In this document: piece after piece, positions 25,072 to 35,674 of the stretch | Numbering within the stretch: the stretch's first letter is position 1 | Layout: each line of letters opens with the position of its first letter | From: Bacteroidales bacterium | GTDB taxonomy: Bacteria; Bacteroidota; Bacteroidia; Bacteroidales; JAGOPY01 | Assembly: GCA_017991835.1 (NCBI GenBank) | Contig: JAGOPY010000007.1 | Coordinates: forward strand, 49,437 to 113,436 | Direction: 5' to 3' | Length of the DNA stretch: 64,000 nt | Program-made: the position numbers and the translations under genes | Notes under the pieces: generated by a model | Told to the model about the DNA's origin: nothing | Databases searched by the model: none | The model's input: only the letters and a program-made list of their open reading frames with translations

Positions 25072-28000
25072 TTATTGTGCCAGTGAGAACCGGATCGAGA
25101 TGCCTGCCCTGGTGGTGGAATTGTCGTATTGGTTGGCTACAAACGGCCGGTTGATGATCATGTCGTAAAACAATCTGAGTGTGACGCTCTTGCTCAGCAT
25201 GTAATCAATCGAGGTATTGATGGAATAAACCCGCTGTCCGGCCGAGACCTGGTCGATGTTTTCATCGATCCTTCGCAGAACCGTCCGGTTGTTACGGATC
25301 GAGAAATCGACTTTAATATCCAGATCGCTTTTCAACTGGGTTTTCCGGCCTCCCCCGCCTAATGAGCTTACGGTGAATGAAACGTCTTTGATCCGGTAGC
25401 CCAGTCCTATCACATATTCGTCGGTACTCAGATCGGTGAGCTGCTTATTGATCATGCTGAAAGTCAGGGTGCGGGCCTTCCGGAACTCGAACCGTGTTAG
25501 GAGGCTGTTATTCAGCGTTATATCGATTCCTACGACTGGTGCAAATTGTTCCTGGATCGTCACCTGGTTCAGGTCATATTTTGGATAGTAGGAATTGGAT
25601 GCCTCATACAATGCCGACGGTTTCCCGTCAGTCTCTCCATAATACAGGTTTGACTGATAGGAACTTATGGTATAAACCGATCGGTAGGAATGTGATAAAA
25701 CAGCCGATTTTATGAACTTTTGCAGGAATTTAATCTTGGTCAGGCCATCGTAAGTGACTCTCCAGTTCGGGAGGGGGATGCTCGGGAAATAACCCAGGTA
25801 AACTTCCGTCGTGCTTTTATTTCCGTAAGCGGCTAAAAATGCCGGGATGAGCACGTCCTGCGACGTCGGCCCATAGCCCAGCGGATAATACTGCTGAGAA
25901 AGGGAATCGTAGACCATGGCATTTGAATTCGGATTCTCAGCGGCCAGCCTCATGGCGATATCATACCGGTTTCTCTTCATTTCTTCAAATGTCGCTGAGA
26001 TCGAGGTATCGTAATCGGTGTGGAATGCCGTTCCCCAGGTGATGTACGACATGCTGAAACTACCGGCATCCTGAGGGGAATAGCTATCAAAGACCCCGCT
26101 GGAATCGGCCCTGAAATACTCTGTATGGTTGCGGGCAAAGGTCCGGTCGGCATTTATCTCAATCTTAAAGCCCTGGAATGGCTCCAGTGAAACACGGGCG
26201 TTCAGGCTGGAGGTGAATTTATTGGCATACGCCTGGTTTTGCAGGGTATCGTAGGTGAGCCACCTTTCCTGCACAGCCTGCGACCGGATATCTTTCTGGC
26301 TTCCGAAGGCAAATCCAAGGCCCGGCGCATTCAGCCCCCAGTCGACTCCCAGCGCCTGCGGCGATGGCATAAAACCGGGGATCAGCGTCCCTGTGCTTTC
26401 CGAATAGGTAATGCTTCCCCGCTTGACCATCATGACAAATTTGAGAAATTCATCCGCCACTTTCTTGAAATAGTTGGGTTTGGCCACACTGTCCTGTTCC
26501 TCCTGGGGAGGCGGCTGTTGTTTCGGCACGGTCCCCGACCGTCCGCGTGTATCGGGTTTGGCCGACTGGCCCAGTTTTTTCAGGTAGGGGACTTTTCCAT
26601 AAAGTTTGGTCAGGTCGACGTTCCCGGATAACTGGATGTTCCTTGAATTTTCGATTACATTGCCAAGCCTCTGCTGCACTGAAAGCGGCGACGCAATCCA
26701 ATTATAGATCGTTCCGTAGGTGGCCTGTGCCGTAACCCAGTCCATCATCGGAAGCTTATCGATCGGAATCCGGTAGGTGATATCGAGGGTCTGGTTGTAA
26801 TTCCGGCGCAGTCCTCCCTGCCAGAACTGTCTGCCGACATCAATGGTATCGGCGCCGGCTTTGTCGTACCAGGGAGAATTGGGATCCAGCGACCCGGACG
26901 GCTCCCGGAGAAACGAGTTAACGGAGGCCCGGTACTGCAGCGTCAGGCTGGTCGCCAGGTCAAATTTCAGGTCGTACAACCGGTTCCAGTCCCACTTCCT
27001 CGCAAAAGTCGGACGCAATAATATCAATCCTTCGCTCTTATTCCTGAGTTTTCGTTCCGCTTCTTCCCTCATCATATCGGTCCGGAATCCAAACTGCTTG
27101 GGCAGAAAATAGAAATTAAAGTCTTTAAACAACTTGAGAAACTCCGATTTGGAGATAAAACCTATATTCTGAAATGGCTTGATATTTTTCGGTGCAATAT
27201 TGAAATTATAGGCAAGTCCCCCGTTATGCGTTTCCTTTTTATCGTATTCGATGTCGATATTCCTCATATTCAGCATGGTATAAGCATAACTTACGCTGAA
27301 ATTCTCCACATCATAGAATTGTGGTTTCTTTTTAGCCCCTACCCTATCCTTGCGGACATTCATGAAATTGATATTGAACCGGTCGGTATAATCCTGGACA
27401 ATATCCCGTATCGAATCCGCTTCCTCTTTGTTTTCATAGGATGCCAGTTCATCTTTCAGTTTCAGGTCGGGGCTGAGAGGGTCGTATTCCGGGGTTTCGA
27501 TCGTCTGCGAATAGTCGATATGCATGGGGATTCTCACGCCGGCCTCCTCGGGGAGGAATTTCCCGAGGTTCAGGTCGGTGGCGATATCCCATTGCAGGTG
27601 CGATTCCTTTTGAGTATCGTTGATTTTCTTCTCAAGGGAAGCAAAATTGGGTGAACTGTACATGGTTGAAAAGACCACCTGGCCTATATCGCCGAGCTGG
27701 GAATTAACGCGGATCAGTCCTGCCCACCCGGCTTTATCATTAAACCCCGTCAGCCTGAGCTCATTGATCCAGATCTCGGCACATTTCGACAGCCCGTCGT
27801 CTTCACCGGTCAGCGATTGCCGTTTGGGATTCCTCACTCCGACCATGATCGCCATGACATCACTGACCGAAGGAACGCCGAGCACTGTGATCCTGTTTGG
27901 CCCTTCTTGCCTGACGTAGGGAAAATTGACCGACACATTGCTTTCCCCGTTTCTGGCTGCAATATCCCGGTCGAGTTTTACCTGCACGAGTTTCTCAAGG

Positions 28001-31000
28001 TCGATATTAAACCTGTTCGATTCGGGCCAGATGACATCCGCCTGAGAGGGAGGCGTTCCCCAGGGTGTAAAGGTCATCGGCACCTCATATTCGTAGTAGT
28101 TCTCGGTAAAATCGGAACCGATCCTGACAAAAACCGTCAGATCGCCATCATTGACAACATCTTCATTCCTGGATTTCTCGGCATGCACGAACATTTCCAG
28201 GTTTTTATACTGCCGGAAGTCGAAATCGGTGGTTTTGTAAGCTGCCCGGGAATCGCCGTCGATCAGGTCACAAACTTTCAGTACCATCGATTGTTCATTC
28301 AGCCGGACCAGGGTAGTGGTGCCAATATTCTGCTCCCGTTCAAGCCCGGGGGGCAGGACATACGGGACCGGCTGGCGACGTCCGTTCTCTTCAATATTTA
28401 CACTGAAAATATCGAAAGTGGTCAGGCTCTGGATATCATCGGGGATATATTCGCCGGCCGAAAGCAAATCGCCTTTATAGCGCCGCCATTCGCCCCTGAC
28501 CAGCTCCAGGGTGGCAAACCTTAATGTGACCGGTTTTTCGAAATCCTTCATGAACATCCTGAGGAAGCGGATCGATTTGAAATCGCTGATATTTCCCACC
28601 ACCCGGCTGGGCTGGGCGACCGGTACCTTGAACTGGTACCAGTTAACCTCACCGGTCGTACCGTTGGCCAGCGGCACTCCTTTTGCCGTGCGGATGTCGG
28701 TGATAAAATTCTCACCGACCTCCATTTTATTCGGGTCAAGATCGATCACATACTGGAAATAGCGTTCCGCTTCGCTGAGTGTATTGTCGCGGTTCAGGTC
28801 TTCCACATTGGGGATCGCCGTGGCCGATGTCGGGTATTCCTCATCGTTCTGCGAATCCGTAGGGCTGTTGCCGTCGGGCCCGTTATACTTTTTGTACCTT
28901 TCAAGGATAGTGGAATATTTATCATCATTATCATAATCCGAATCCCTGAAATAATTATAATCGTCGGCTGACGGATCTTCCAATGCGCTAAAGTAGGCTA
29001 TCGATGCCGTACCATGGACCTGCTCGATCCGGTCGATGTATGAAATTCCATAGAAGTCCCTTTCATCTTCGTTACGCAAGCCGTCATAACCCACATCCTG
29101 GAATGGCCGGGAAGCCGGGTTGTTGTCGAACGATTCGACCAGGTTTTGGAGGGTAGGCACCCTTCCCCAGATGGTGGTATCGACATCGGTCACTATTTCA
29201 GAGGTTGGAAGGCCGTTCTCATAAAACTTCCGTCCGTCTTTCAAAATATCCTCAGAAATATCGCCGAGGTTGATATATAGTCTTCCGGGATTATTTTGTT
29301 CGGCATCGCTGTTGAACGGATCCATCATCCAGAATTCGATATATTCCACATTCGTCGCTTCAAAATCGCTCGATTCAATTTTGCGCATGATCCCGCCCCA
29401 CCGGCTCGCAGGATCGATCAGGGAGCCATCCTGTCCGATACCGGCAGAAATACCCGGGAGCCCATCCACATCATAGTTATAAGGGCCCCTTTCGGAAGGA
29501 TAAAAAGCAAGGTTGAAAACCGGGATATTGGTCGGAATCCCGTTGGGGATCTCCTTATTCGGGAAGACTTCGGTTTCCAGCACCTCCCTGACGGAATGGC
29601 GGGCCAGTTCATTGCGTGAAATATTGGCCGGCCTCAGGTTATTATTCCGGTCATAGAATAAAGGATCGATCGTGTACCATGCTGCTTTGGCCCGGTTGAA
29701 TCCATAGCTTCTGTCGTTACCTGAAGCTTCAGGGAACAGGTCGGGCTGGCCCTGCGGGGTACTGGCCAGGAACCAGGTGCCGACATTTCGAAGGTCAATG
29801 GTCGATTTAGCCCCTTCAAAATCATCGATATACACTACGCCGCTTTTACCGATAGCTTTGGAATGTCCGGGCATAAAACTGGCAAACTCACCTTCGACAT
29901 TAACTTTTGAAGGGGCTTTTGTTTCGATGCCGGGGAGCTTATCGACGATGCTGGTGATCAGCCTCGATTCACCCTGGTAACTTCCGTCCAGTCCCCAGAT
30001 AGTATTTGAAATCGGGTCATTTCCGTAGTCGACCTTTTGTGTCAGAGGCCTCTCGGTCAGGTTCAGCAACGTACCCCCGAACCGGATATCCTTCCCGATC
30101 TGGTGATCGACCCGTAAACCCATCATCCTCTTCTTCAAAACATTGAAGGTCGACTGGTTTTCATTCGTAATATTGATCGGAAGGCCCGAATTGAGGATAC
30201 CTTCATTGATGATCCTCACCCTGCCTAGCGTATAGTCAACCGTATAGTCCACATTTTCGGTCAGCGTGCGGCCACCGGCCGTCACCTTCACCGACCCGCG
30301 GGGAATGTTAAAAGCGTTCAGATCGATTTCCGCACCCGACTCCGAAGAATAGAATCCTTCCAGCAGGTACTTGTTCTTTTCCGTTTGTTGTTCGGCGATG
30401 GTTTTCGTGGAGCGGTAAAGCGTATCAAAAGCATATTTATTGGCCAGATCGGTGTTACCGGGCCCGAATTTATTCCTCAGGAACTTGCCGAATGGCTCAA
30501 TGACGGTAAAATAAAGCCTTCCGTTGGATGAGTTCATCGTACCTCCGCTGACAGCGGCATTGTCAATGAAATCGAACAATCCGTCCGGCGGTGGGTTGAG
30601 CAGCTGATCCAGGTTATCCAGGTTGAAGAACTGGATCAGCGGTGTTCCTTTGATCCCTTCCGGTCCTTCGGTAAAATAACCGGTCGGGACACCGTTGCTG
30701 TTCCCGGAATAGAGGATATTTAAAATGAATTTATCGCGGCTGACCCGGTAAGCGCCAATGGAATAAACATTTTTCATCATCAGGTCCCACATCGGCACCT
30801 GGGTACTGAGGGAGGTGCTTTTCAGCAGTTTTACGACCAGGCAGTTGGAGGTGTTGGAGGTCTGGTCTGAAAATTCCCCGACCTGGAAGACGCTATCGAC
30901 GCCGATGACCGTATACTGGAAAGCCACTGCCAGCGACTGGTCGGGGTTAAGCGTTGTATAAAGCGAAATGAAACCGAGTTTTGAATTGACCGAATATTCC

Positions 31001-32361
31001 GAAGTTTCAAGTTTCCGGGCGCTCTCGATCTTTTCATAATCTTCCCCGTTGACCATATAACCCGTGTAACCGATGCTGAAAGGGTCTCCGCTCAGGTAAG
31101 TTCCGACCGAACTGATGCTGCGCAACTGGTTGACATCGAGCTGCTGGAGCAGGTTATTGGAATTATTTGACGGATAAGGCCTTCCGGGTATAGGATTGAC
31201 ATTCGGATTATTGATGCGGGCGAATTCTCCCAGGTCCTGGAATGCAATGAGGTTACGGTTCTGCTGGATGGCCGGACCGATATTGGTGACCCAAACTTCA
31301 ATACGGGTGATATTGATATCGGATGCGACAATGGGCAGCTCGGCCAGGGCTTTGTCATAACTTTCGCGGAAGAGATGGGAGATGAAGAAGTGTTTGTTCT
31401 CCTCATAGTCGGTCGCTTTCAGCTCGAACCGGTTTGATTCCTTTCCGTTTTCAATGACGACCGTAGAACTTTCGCTTTCCTGTTCTGAAAACAGACCGGT
31501 CACCGTCGTCCGGCCGAACTGCAGTTTGGTTTTGAATCCGAAGAGGCTCTGCGTTCCGGTGATCAGGGTCGTGCTGAGAGGCATCGACACATTCCCGGCT
31601 TCGATCAGTTTAATGATTTCATCCTCTTTTCCTTCGTAATTAAGCTTGAGCTTGTTTTCAAAATCGAATACGGCTTCGGTATTGAAATTGGTATTGAACT
31701 GGATCTTATCACCGATTTTGGCCATCACGTTCATCTGGATATTCTGCTCAAAATCGAAATTGGTGGTCCGTTGCTGCCTGACGTTCAGCGACGGGTCATC
31801 GCGCCGGTTGGCCAGGACTCCGAATGAAAGCTCGGCTGAGCCCTGCGGACGAATGTCGATGGTATTGCTTCCGAAGATCCGGTCGAAAACCTGTCCCCCG
31901 ATGTAAAGGCTCGGGATGATCCCGTCTTTGGTGAGGGTGCTGCTGGGCGACGACCTTTCTCTCCAGTATTGTTTGATCGTATTGTCGAGTTCATACTCCT
32001 GGTATTCGTCGAACGACATATAGGTCGGATTCCGGTAATCGAGATCCCCGATTTTGTTTCGGAAGTAATACTGGTTTGTCGAGGGATCATATTCGACTTC
32101 GGTTTTAAAATTCTTCGGAGGCCTGAGATACAGTCCACCGGTATCTTCTGGCTGGTATAGCAGATAATCGTCCTGTTTCGGGGGAGGGAAAGGAAGCACA
32201 ACCGATGTATCGCCTTTTACCGTAGTATCGGGAGGTGAGAACCAGGGAATGTCAAAACCGTGCGTATGGCCATAGTCCACACTGGCAGGGATAGTCCATG
32301 ACAGGAGGACGATCAGGCTGATCAGGCTGAATGTAAAAATATTTGATCCTACTCTCCGCAA
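25072..32361 (-). CDS. sprA: SprA, outer-membrane channel of the type IX secretion system
   Basis: 2429 residues, close to Flavobacterium johnsoniae SprA. Signal sequence near the N-terminus (FTFSLISLIVLLSWTIPASV), then the SprA block NPTYMSFDEYQEYEL, the region with NTNFNTEAVFDFENKLKLNY, the TAGGRTLTENVDYTVDYTLG repeat-like segment, and a long C-terminal series of amphipathic strands ending in RAGISIRFSLAQ. SprA forms a very large beta-barrel through which T9SS cargo crosses the outer membrane; it is also needed for gliding where that occurs. Cargo-like proteins with sorting domains in this window are at 11454-13382 and 15822-17108. The frame is intact with no stop or shift. Confidence 0.97.
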   Translation of the reverse strand: MRRVGSNIFTFSLISLIVLLSWTIPASVDYGHTHGFDIPWFSPPDTTVKGDTSVVLPFPPPKQDDYLLYQPEDTGGLYLRPPKNFKTEVEYDPSTNQYYFRNKIGDLDYRNPTYMSFDEYQEYELDNTIKQYWRERSSPSSTLTKDGIIPSLYIGGQVFDRIFGSNTIDIRPQGSAELSFGVLANRRDDPSLNVRQQRTTNFDFEQNIQMNVMAKIGDKIQFNTNFNTEAVFDFENKLKLNYEGKEDEIIKLIEAGNVSMPLSTTLITGTQSLFGFKTKLQFGRTTVTGLFSEQESESSTVVIENGKESNRFELKATDYEENKHFFISHLFRESYDKALAELPIVASDINITRIEVWVTNIGPAIQQNRNLIAFQDLGEFARINNPNVNPIPGRPYPSNNSNNLLQQLDVNQLRSISSVGTYLSGDPFSIGYTGYMVNGEDYEKIESARKLETSEYSVNSKLGFISLYTTLNPDQSLAVAFQYTVIGVDSVFQVGEFSDQTSNTSNCLVVKLLKSTSLSTQVPMWDLMMKNVYSIGAYRVSRDKFILNILYSGNSNGVPTGYFTEGPEGIKGTPLIQFFNLDNLDQLLNPPPDGLFDFIDNAAVSGGTMNSSNGRLYFTVIEPFGKFLRNKFGPGNTDLANKYAFDTLYRSTKTIAEQQTEKNKYLLEGFYSSESGAEIDLNAFNIPRGSVKVTAGGRTLTENVDYTVDYTLGRVRIINEGILNSGLPINITNENQSTFNVLKKRMMGLRVDHQIGKDIRFGGTLLNLTERPLTQKVDYGNDPISNTIWGLDGSYQGESRLITSIVDKLPGIETKAPSKVNVEGEFASFMPGHSKAIGKSGVVYIDDFEGAKSTIDLRNVGTWFLASTPQGQPDLFPEASGNDRSYGFNRAKAAWYTIDPLFYDRNNNLRPANISRNELARHSVREVLETEVFPNKEIPNGIPTNIPVFNLAFYPSERGPYNYDVDGLPGISAGIGQDGSLIDPASRWGGIMRKIESSDFEATNVEYIEFWMMDPFNSDAEQNNPGRLYINLGDISEDILKDGRKFYENGLPTSEIVTDVDTTIWGRVPTLQNLVESFDNNPASRPFQDVGYDGLRNEDERDFYGISYIDRIEQVHGTASIAYFSALEDPSADDYNYFRDSDYDNDDKYSTILERYKKYNGPDGNSPTDSQNDEEYPTSATAIPNVEDLNRDNTLSEAERYFQYVIDLDPNKMEVGENFITDIRTAKGVPLANGTTGEVNWYQFKVPVAQPSRVVGNISDFKSIRFLRMFMKDFEKPVTLRFATLELVRGEWRRYKGDLLSAGEYIPDDIQSLTTFDIFSVNIEENGRRQPVPYVLPPGLEREQNIGTTTLVRLNEQSMVLKVCDLIDGDSRAAYKTTDFDFRQYKNLEMFVHAEKSRNEDVVNDGDLTVFVRIGSDFTENYYEYEVPMTFTPWGTPPSQADVIWPESNRFNIDLEKLVQVKLDRDIAARNGESNVSVNFPYVRQEGPNRITVLGVPSVSDVMAIMVGVRNPKRQSLTGEDDGLSKCAEIWINELRLTGFNDKAGWAGLIRVNSQLGDIGQVVFSTMYSSPNFASLEKKINDTQKESHLQWDIATDLNLGKFLPEEAGVRIPMHIDYSQTIETPEYDPLSPDLKLKDELASYENKEEADSIRDIVQDYTDRFNINFMNVRKDRVGAKKKPQFYDVENFSVSYAYTMLNMRNIDIEYDKKETHNGGLAYNFNIAPKNIKPFQNIGFISKSEFLKLFKDFNFYFLPKQFGFRTDMMREEAERKLRNKSEGLILLRPTFARKWDWNRLYDLKFDLATSLTLQYRASVNSFLREPSGSLDPNSPWYDKAGADTIDVGRQFWQGGLRRNYNQTLDITYRIPIDKLPMMDWVTAQATYGTIYNWIASPLSVQQRLGNVIENSRNIQLSGNVDLTKLYGKVPYLKKLGQSAKPDTRGRSGTVPKQQPPPQEEQDSVAKPNYFKKVADEFLKFVMMVKRGSITYSESTGTLIPGFMPSPQALGVDWGLNAPGLGFAFGSQKDIRSQAVQERWLTYDTLQNQAYANKFTSSLNARVSLEPFQGFKIEINADRTFARNHTEYFRADSSGVFDSYSPQDAGSFSMSYITWGTAFHTDYDTSISATFEEMKRNRYDIAMRLAAENPNSNAMVYDSLSQQYYPLGYGPTSQDVLIPAFLAAYGNKSTTEVYLGYFPSIPLPNWRVTYDGLTKIKFLQKFIKSAVLSHSYRSVYTISSYQSNLYYGETDGKPSALYEASNSYYPKYDLNQVTIQEQFAPVVGIDITLNNSLLTRFEFRKARTLTFSMINKQLTDLSTDEYVIGLGYRIKDVSFTVSSLGGGGRKTQLKSDLDIKVDFSIRNNRTVLRRIDENIDQVSAGQRVYSINTSIDYMLSKSVTLRLFYDMIINRPFVANQYDNSTTRAGISIRFSLAQ

Positions 32362-32451
32362 ACGTTATCCTGGTTTATGGCCTGTTAAAAACAAAATTGA
32401 AAACCCGGGTAAAGTTTTCAATGTAAGATACGATACTGTTTACCGCTATTT

Positions 32452-33063
32452 TCAAAGCCTTTTAAGTGCTTCTTTAATGATCCGTTCCACATTGATGACA
32501 GTGGTGGGGCTTCCTTCGGAAGTCAGTTGCTTTAACTCCCTGATCACATCATCCACTGCTTTTTCGGCTATCTTTCTCGGAAAACCTAAAATAACCAGTC
32601 CTGATAACGATTCCTCCCGGATAGTATTGTGTGAGAAATCAACTTTTTGGACAGGCGATGATCCTTTGTCAATTTTATCCCTTAAGTCAACAATGATCCG
32701 CTGTGCCGATTTCTCCCCGATTCCTTTGACCGATTTGAGAATATTGACACGTCCTGCCGTAATGGCATCTTTTAATTCAACAATATTCAGTGATGAAAGA
32801 AGAAGCCGTGCCGTATTGGGGCCGATGCCGGAAACCGTCAGCAGCAGCCGGAACAGATCTCTTTCTTCCGTTTCAGCAAATCCGAAAAGAACCTGTGCAT
32901 CTTCCCGGATAACCAGGTGGGCATACAACCTGCATTGGTCAAGATTCGATATTCTGGTATAGGTATTCAGGGTGATCTGAAGGTTATACCCTACTCCGCC
33001 GACGTCGAGGATGGCAAAGGCGGGATTTATTTCAGCCAGCTTTCCTTGGATATATTCGTACAT
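32452..33063 (-). CDS. ruvA: Holliday junction DNA helicase subunit RuvA
   Basis: 203 residues. Domain I (MYEYIQGKLAEINPAFAILD) forms the junction-binding OB fold; domain II carries helix-hairpin-helix motifs (LLTVSGIGPNTARLLLSS and ILKSVKGIGEKSAQRIIVDL); domain III (LVILGFPRKIAEKAVDDVI) contacts RuvB. It lies upstream of sprA on the same strand. Confidence 0.97.
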   Translation of the reverse strand: MYEYIQGKLAEINPAFAILDVGGVGYNLQITLNTYTRISNLDQCRLYAHLVIREDAQVLFGFAETEERDLFRLLLTVSGIGPNTARLLLSSLNIVELKDAITAGRVNILKSVKGIGEKSAQRIIVDLRDKIDKGSSPVQKVDFSHNTIREESLSGLVILGFPRKIAEKAVDDVIRELKQLTSEGSPTTVINVERIIKEALKRL

Positions 33064-33095
33064 ATCAGTTCGTTCCGGGCTCTTTTTTCGGAGGG

Positions 33096-33103
33096 CAAAA
33101 ATA
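33096..33103 (-). promoter_or_regulatory. -7 element (TATTTTTG) for ruvA
   Basis: Fits TAnnTTTG on the minus strand, 32 bases upstream of the ruvA ATG; divergent from the maeB element at 33163-33170. Confidence 0.45.
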
Positions 33104-33162
33104 GGAATTTAATTTAGAACTAATCTGCCTTAACCATCAATAAAGAAATAAGATGAAAATAT

Positions 33163-33170
33163 TATATTTG
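33163..33170 (+). promoter_or_regulatory. -7 element (TATATTTG) for maeB
   Basis: Fits TAnnTTTG, 38 bases before the maeB ATG. Confidence 0.45.
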
Positions 33171-33208
33171 CTGATTGTGTTAATTTCTTAACAATAAATT
33201 AAAAACCA

Positions 33209-35506
33209 ATGGATAACCTCTTCAGCAAACAAGCCCTGGAATATCACTCCCAGGGGAGGCCGGGCAAACTCGAAGTGATCCCGACCAAACCTTACAGTAC
33301 CCAAAAAGATTTGTCGCTGGCCTATACACCGGGGGTAGCCAAACCCTGCCTGGAAATCAAGGCCAACCCCGACGATGTATACAAATACACCATGAAAGGG
33401 AACCTGGTGGCGGTGATCTCGAACGGAACAGCCGTTCTGGGCCTGGGCGATATCGGCCCGGAAGCCGGAAAGCCGGTCATGGAAGGCAAAGGATTGCTGT
33501 TTAAAGTTTTCGCGGATCTTGATGTTTTTGATATTGAGATCAATGAGAAAGATATCGATAAATTTGTCCAGACCGTTGTTGCCATTGCGCCAACCTTTGG
33601 CGGGATTAACCTGGAGGATATCAAAGCGCCGGAATGTTTTGAGATCGAAGACCGCATCAAGGAAGCGCTGGATATTCCCGTTATGCATGATGATCAGCAC
33701 GGAACCGCAATTATTACGGCAGCCGGTTTGCTGAATGCATTGGAAATCACGGGTAAAAAGATCGAAAATCTGAAAGTCGTCGTCAATGGCGCCGGTGCAT
33801 CGGCCATTTCATGCACGAGGCTTTACCTTGCACTGGGAGTGAAACGGGAGAATGTGACCATGGTCGATACCAAAGGCGTGTTGCGCAGCGACCGGACCGA
33901 TCTGAACAAATACAAGCGGTTCTTTGCAACTGACAGGGATGTTCATACACTGGAAGAAGCGCTGGCAGGAGCCGACATGTTCCTGGGCCTTTCGGCGGCA
34001 GGCGCACTGAAAAAAGAGTGGCTGAAGACCATGGCCGACCATCCGGTTGTTTTCGCCATGGCCAATCCTATCCCGGAAATACTTTACGACGAAGCTGTCG
34101 AAGCTCGTGAAGACATTATCATGGCTACCGGCAGATCGGATTATCCGAACCAGGTCAACAATGTGCTTGGCTTCCCCTTCATATTTCGCGGAGCAATGGA
34201 CGTGATGTCGACCAAGATCAACGAGGAGATGAAACTGGCGGCCGCACATGCACTGGCAGCGCTGGCCAAGGAACCGGTTCCGGAGGAGGTGAACATCGCC
34301 TATGCGCATAAAAATCTGAAATTCGGCAAAGAATACATTATCCCCAAGCCTCTCGATCCGCGGCTGATCCTCTGGGTGGCCCCGGCAGTTGCAAAAGCGG
34401 CCATGGATTCAGGTGTGGCCCGAAAACCCATCACCAACTGGGATGCTTATAAAGACGAACTGAGCAAAAAGATGGGACTGAGTAACCCGCTGACACGGCA
34501 GATCAGGACCCGGGCGGCACACGATATACAGAAGGTCGTTTTTGCGCAGGCTGAAAACTACAACATGTGCAAAGCCGCCGAAATTGTGATGAACGAACGC
34601 CTGGCCATACCCATTTTGCTGGGTAATGTGGCCAGAATAAAGAAGATCATCCAGGACAATGAACTGGAACTGGAAGGGGTGGAAATTATCGATCCCCGGT
34701 CAGACCAGGAACAGGCGAGGCGACATCAGTTTGCCCGGATCCTTTACGAAAAGAGGCAGCGTTTTGGCGTTACGGTGCCGACGGCTGAGGAGCAACTGAT
34801 ACACCGCAATTACTTTGCGCCAATGATGGTTGAGACGGGCCAGGCCGACGCCATGATATCGGGGCTGGTAAGAAACTATCCCGACACTCTCAATCCGGCC
34901 ATCGAAGTCATCGGGAAAAAGCCCGGCGCAAGGCTGGTTTCGGGCATGTATATCATCAACAGCAAGAAAGGATCCTTTTTCTTTGCCGACTGTTCGGTGA
35001 ACAAGAACCCGACGATGGAAGACCTGATCGAGATCACGCTGCAGACGGTTTATGCAGTAGAACAGTTCAAGATCAAGCCCAGGGTAGCTTTTGTATCCTA
35101 TTCCAATTTCGGCTCCAACCCGGGCCGGGTCCCCGACATGCAGCGCGATGCAGTCGCTTATCTTCACAAGCATTATCCCAACCTGGTAGTAGATGGTGAG
35201 ATGCAGGTGAACGTAGCCCTGGATCCGGAGATCCAGAAGGAGCACTTCCCATTCTCCAAGCTGGCCGACGGCCCGGCAAACGTGTTCATATTCCCCTATC
35301 TAACGGCAGGAAATATAGCCTACAAGTTGCTGCAGGTCATTGCCGACGCTGAAGTGATCGGCCCGGTGATCAACGGCATGAACAAGTCGGTCCACGTTCT
35401 TCAGATCGGCAGCACCGTCACCGAGATCGTGAACATGGTGTGTGTCAGTGCGATCGATGCGATGTGCGTGAAAGCCAGGATGGCGGGAGAAGAGAGATGT
35501 AAGTGA
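33209..35506 (+). CDS. maeB: NADP-dependent malic enzyme with C-terminal phosphotransacetylase-like domain
   Basis: 765 residues, the size of MaeB-type hybrid enzymes. The N-terminal part (to about 430) is malic enzyme: [12 protein letters not shown], catalytic and metal region [29 protein letters not shown], and nucleotide-binding [14 protein letters not shown]. The C-terminal part resembles phosphate acetyltransferase ([32 protein letters not shown]) and is usually regulatory in MaeB. It decarboxylates malate to pyruvate and makes NADPH. It is divergent from ruvA and followed by mdh, so malate enzymes are clustered. Confidence 0.96.
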   Translation: MDNLFSKQALEYHSQGRPGKLEVIPTKPYSTQKDLSLAYTPGVAKPCLEIKANPDDVYKYTMKGNLVAVISNGTAVLGLGDIGPEAGKPVMEGKGLLFKVFADLDVFDIEINEKDIDKFVQTVVAIAPTFGGINLEDIKAPECFEIEDRIKEALDIPVMHDDQHGTAIITAAGLLNALEITGKKIENLKVVVNGAGASAISCTRLYLALGVKRENVTMVDTKGVLRSDRTDLNKYKRFFATDRDVHTLEEALAGADMFLGLSAAGALKKEWLKTMADHPVVFAMANPIPEILYDEAVEAREDIIMATGRSDYPNQVNNVLGFPFIFRGAMDVMSTKINEEMKLAAAHALAALAKEPVPEEVNIAYAHKNLKFGKEYIIPKPLDPRLILWVAPAVAKAAMDSGVARKPITNWDAYKDELSKKMGLSNPLTRQIRTRAAHDIQKVVFAQAENYNMCKAAEIVMNERLAIPILLGNVARIKKIIQDNELELEGVEIIDPRSDQEQARRHQFARILYEKRQRFGVTVPTAEEQLIHRNYFAPMMVETGQADAMISGLVRNYPDTLNPAIEVIGKKPGARLVSGMYIINSKKGSFFFADCSVNKNPTMEDLIEITLQTVYAVEQFKIKPRVAFVSYSNFGSNPGRVPDMQRDAVAYLHKHYPNLVVDGEMQVNVALDPEIQKEHFPFSKLADGPANVFIFPYLTAGNIAYKLLQVIADAEVIGPVINGMNKSVHVLQIGSTVTEIVNMVCVSAIDAMCVKARMAGEERCK

Positions 35507-35607
35507 GTTCAAAGTTCAAAGGTCAAAGGTTCAAGGTTTTAAGTTTTAGATTCTTTGTTCGGGATTCAAAGTTGGGATTGCGATATTAATTATATCACAA
35601 ATATTTC

Positions 35608-35615
35608 TATTTTTG
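35608..35615 (+). promoter_or_regulatory. -7 element (TATTTTTG) for mdh
   Basis: Fits TAnnTTTG, 59 bases before the ATG at 35675; supports that start over an in-frame ATG at 35555. Confidence 0.45.
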
Positions 35616-35674
35616 CATACTTGAATCTTTCCAGGTTGAACACGAATCGTAAAAAAAATAAAAAAAACATCCTT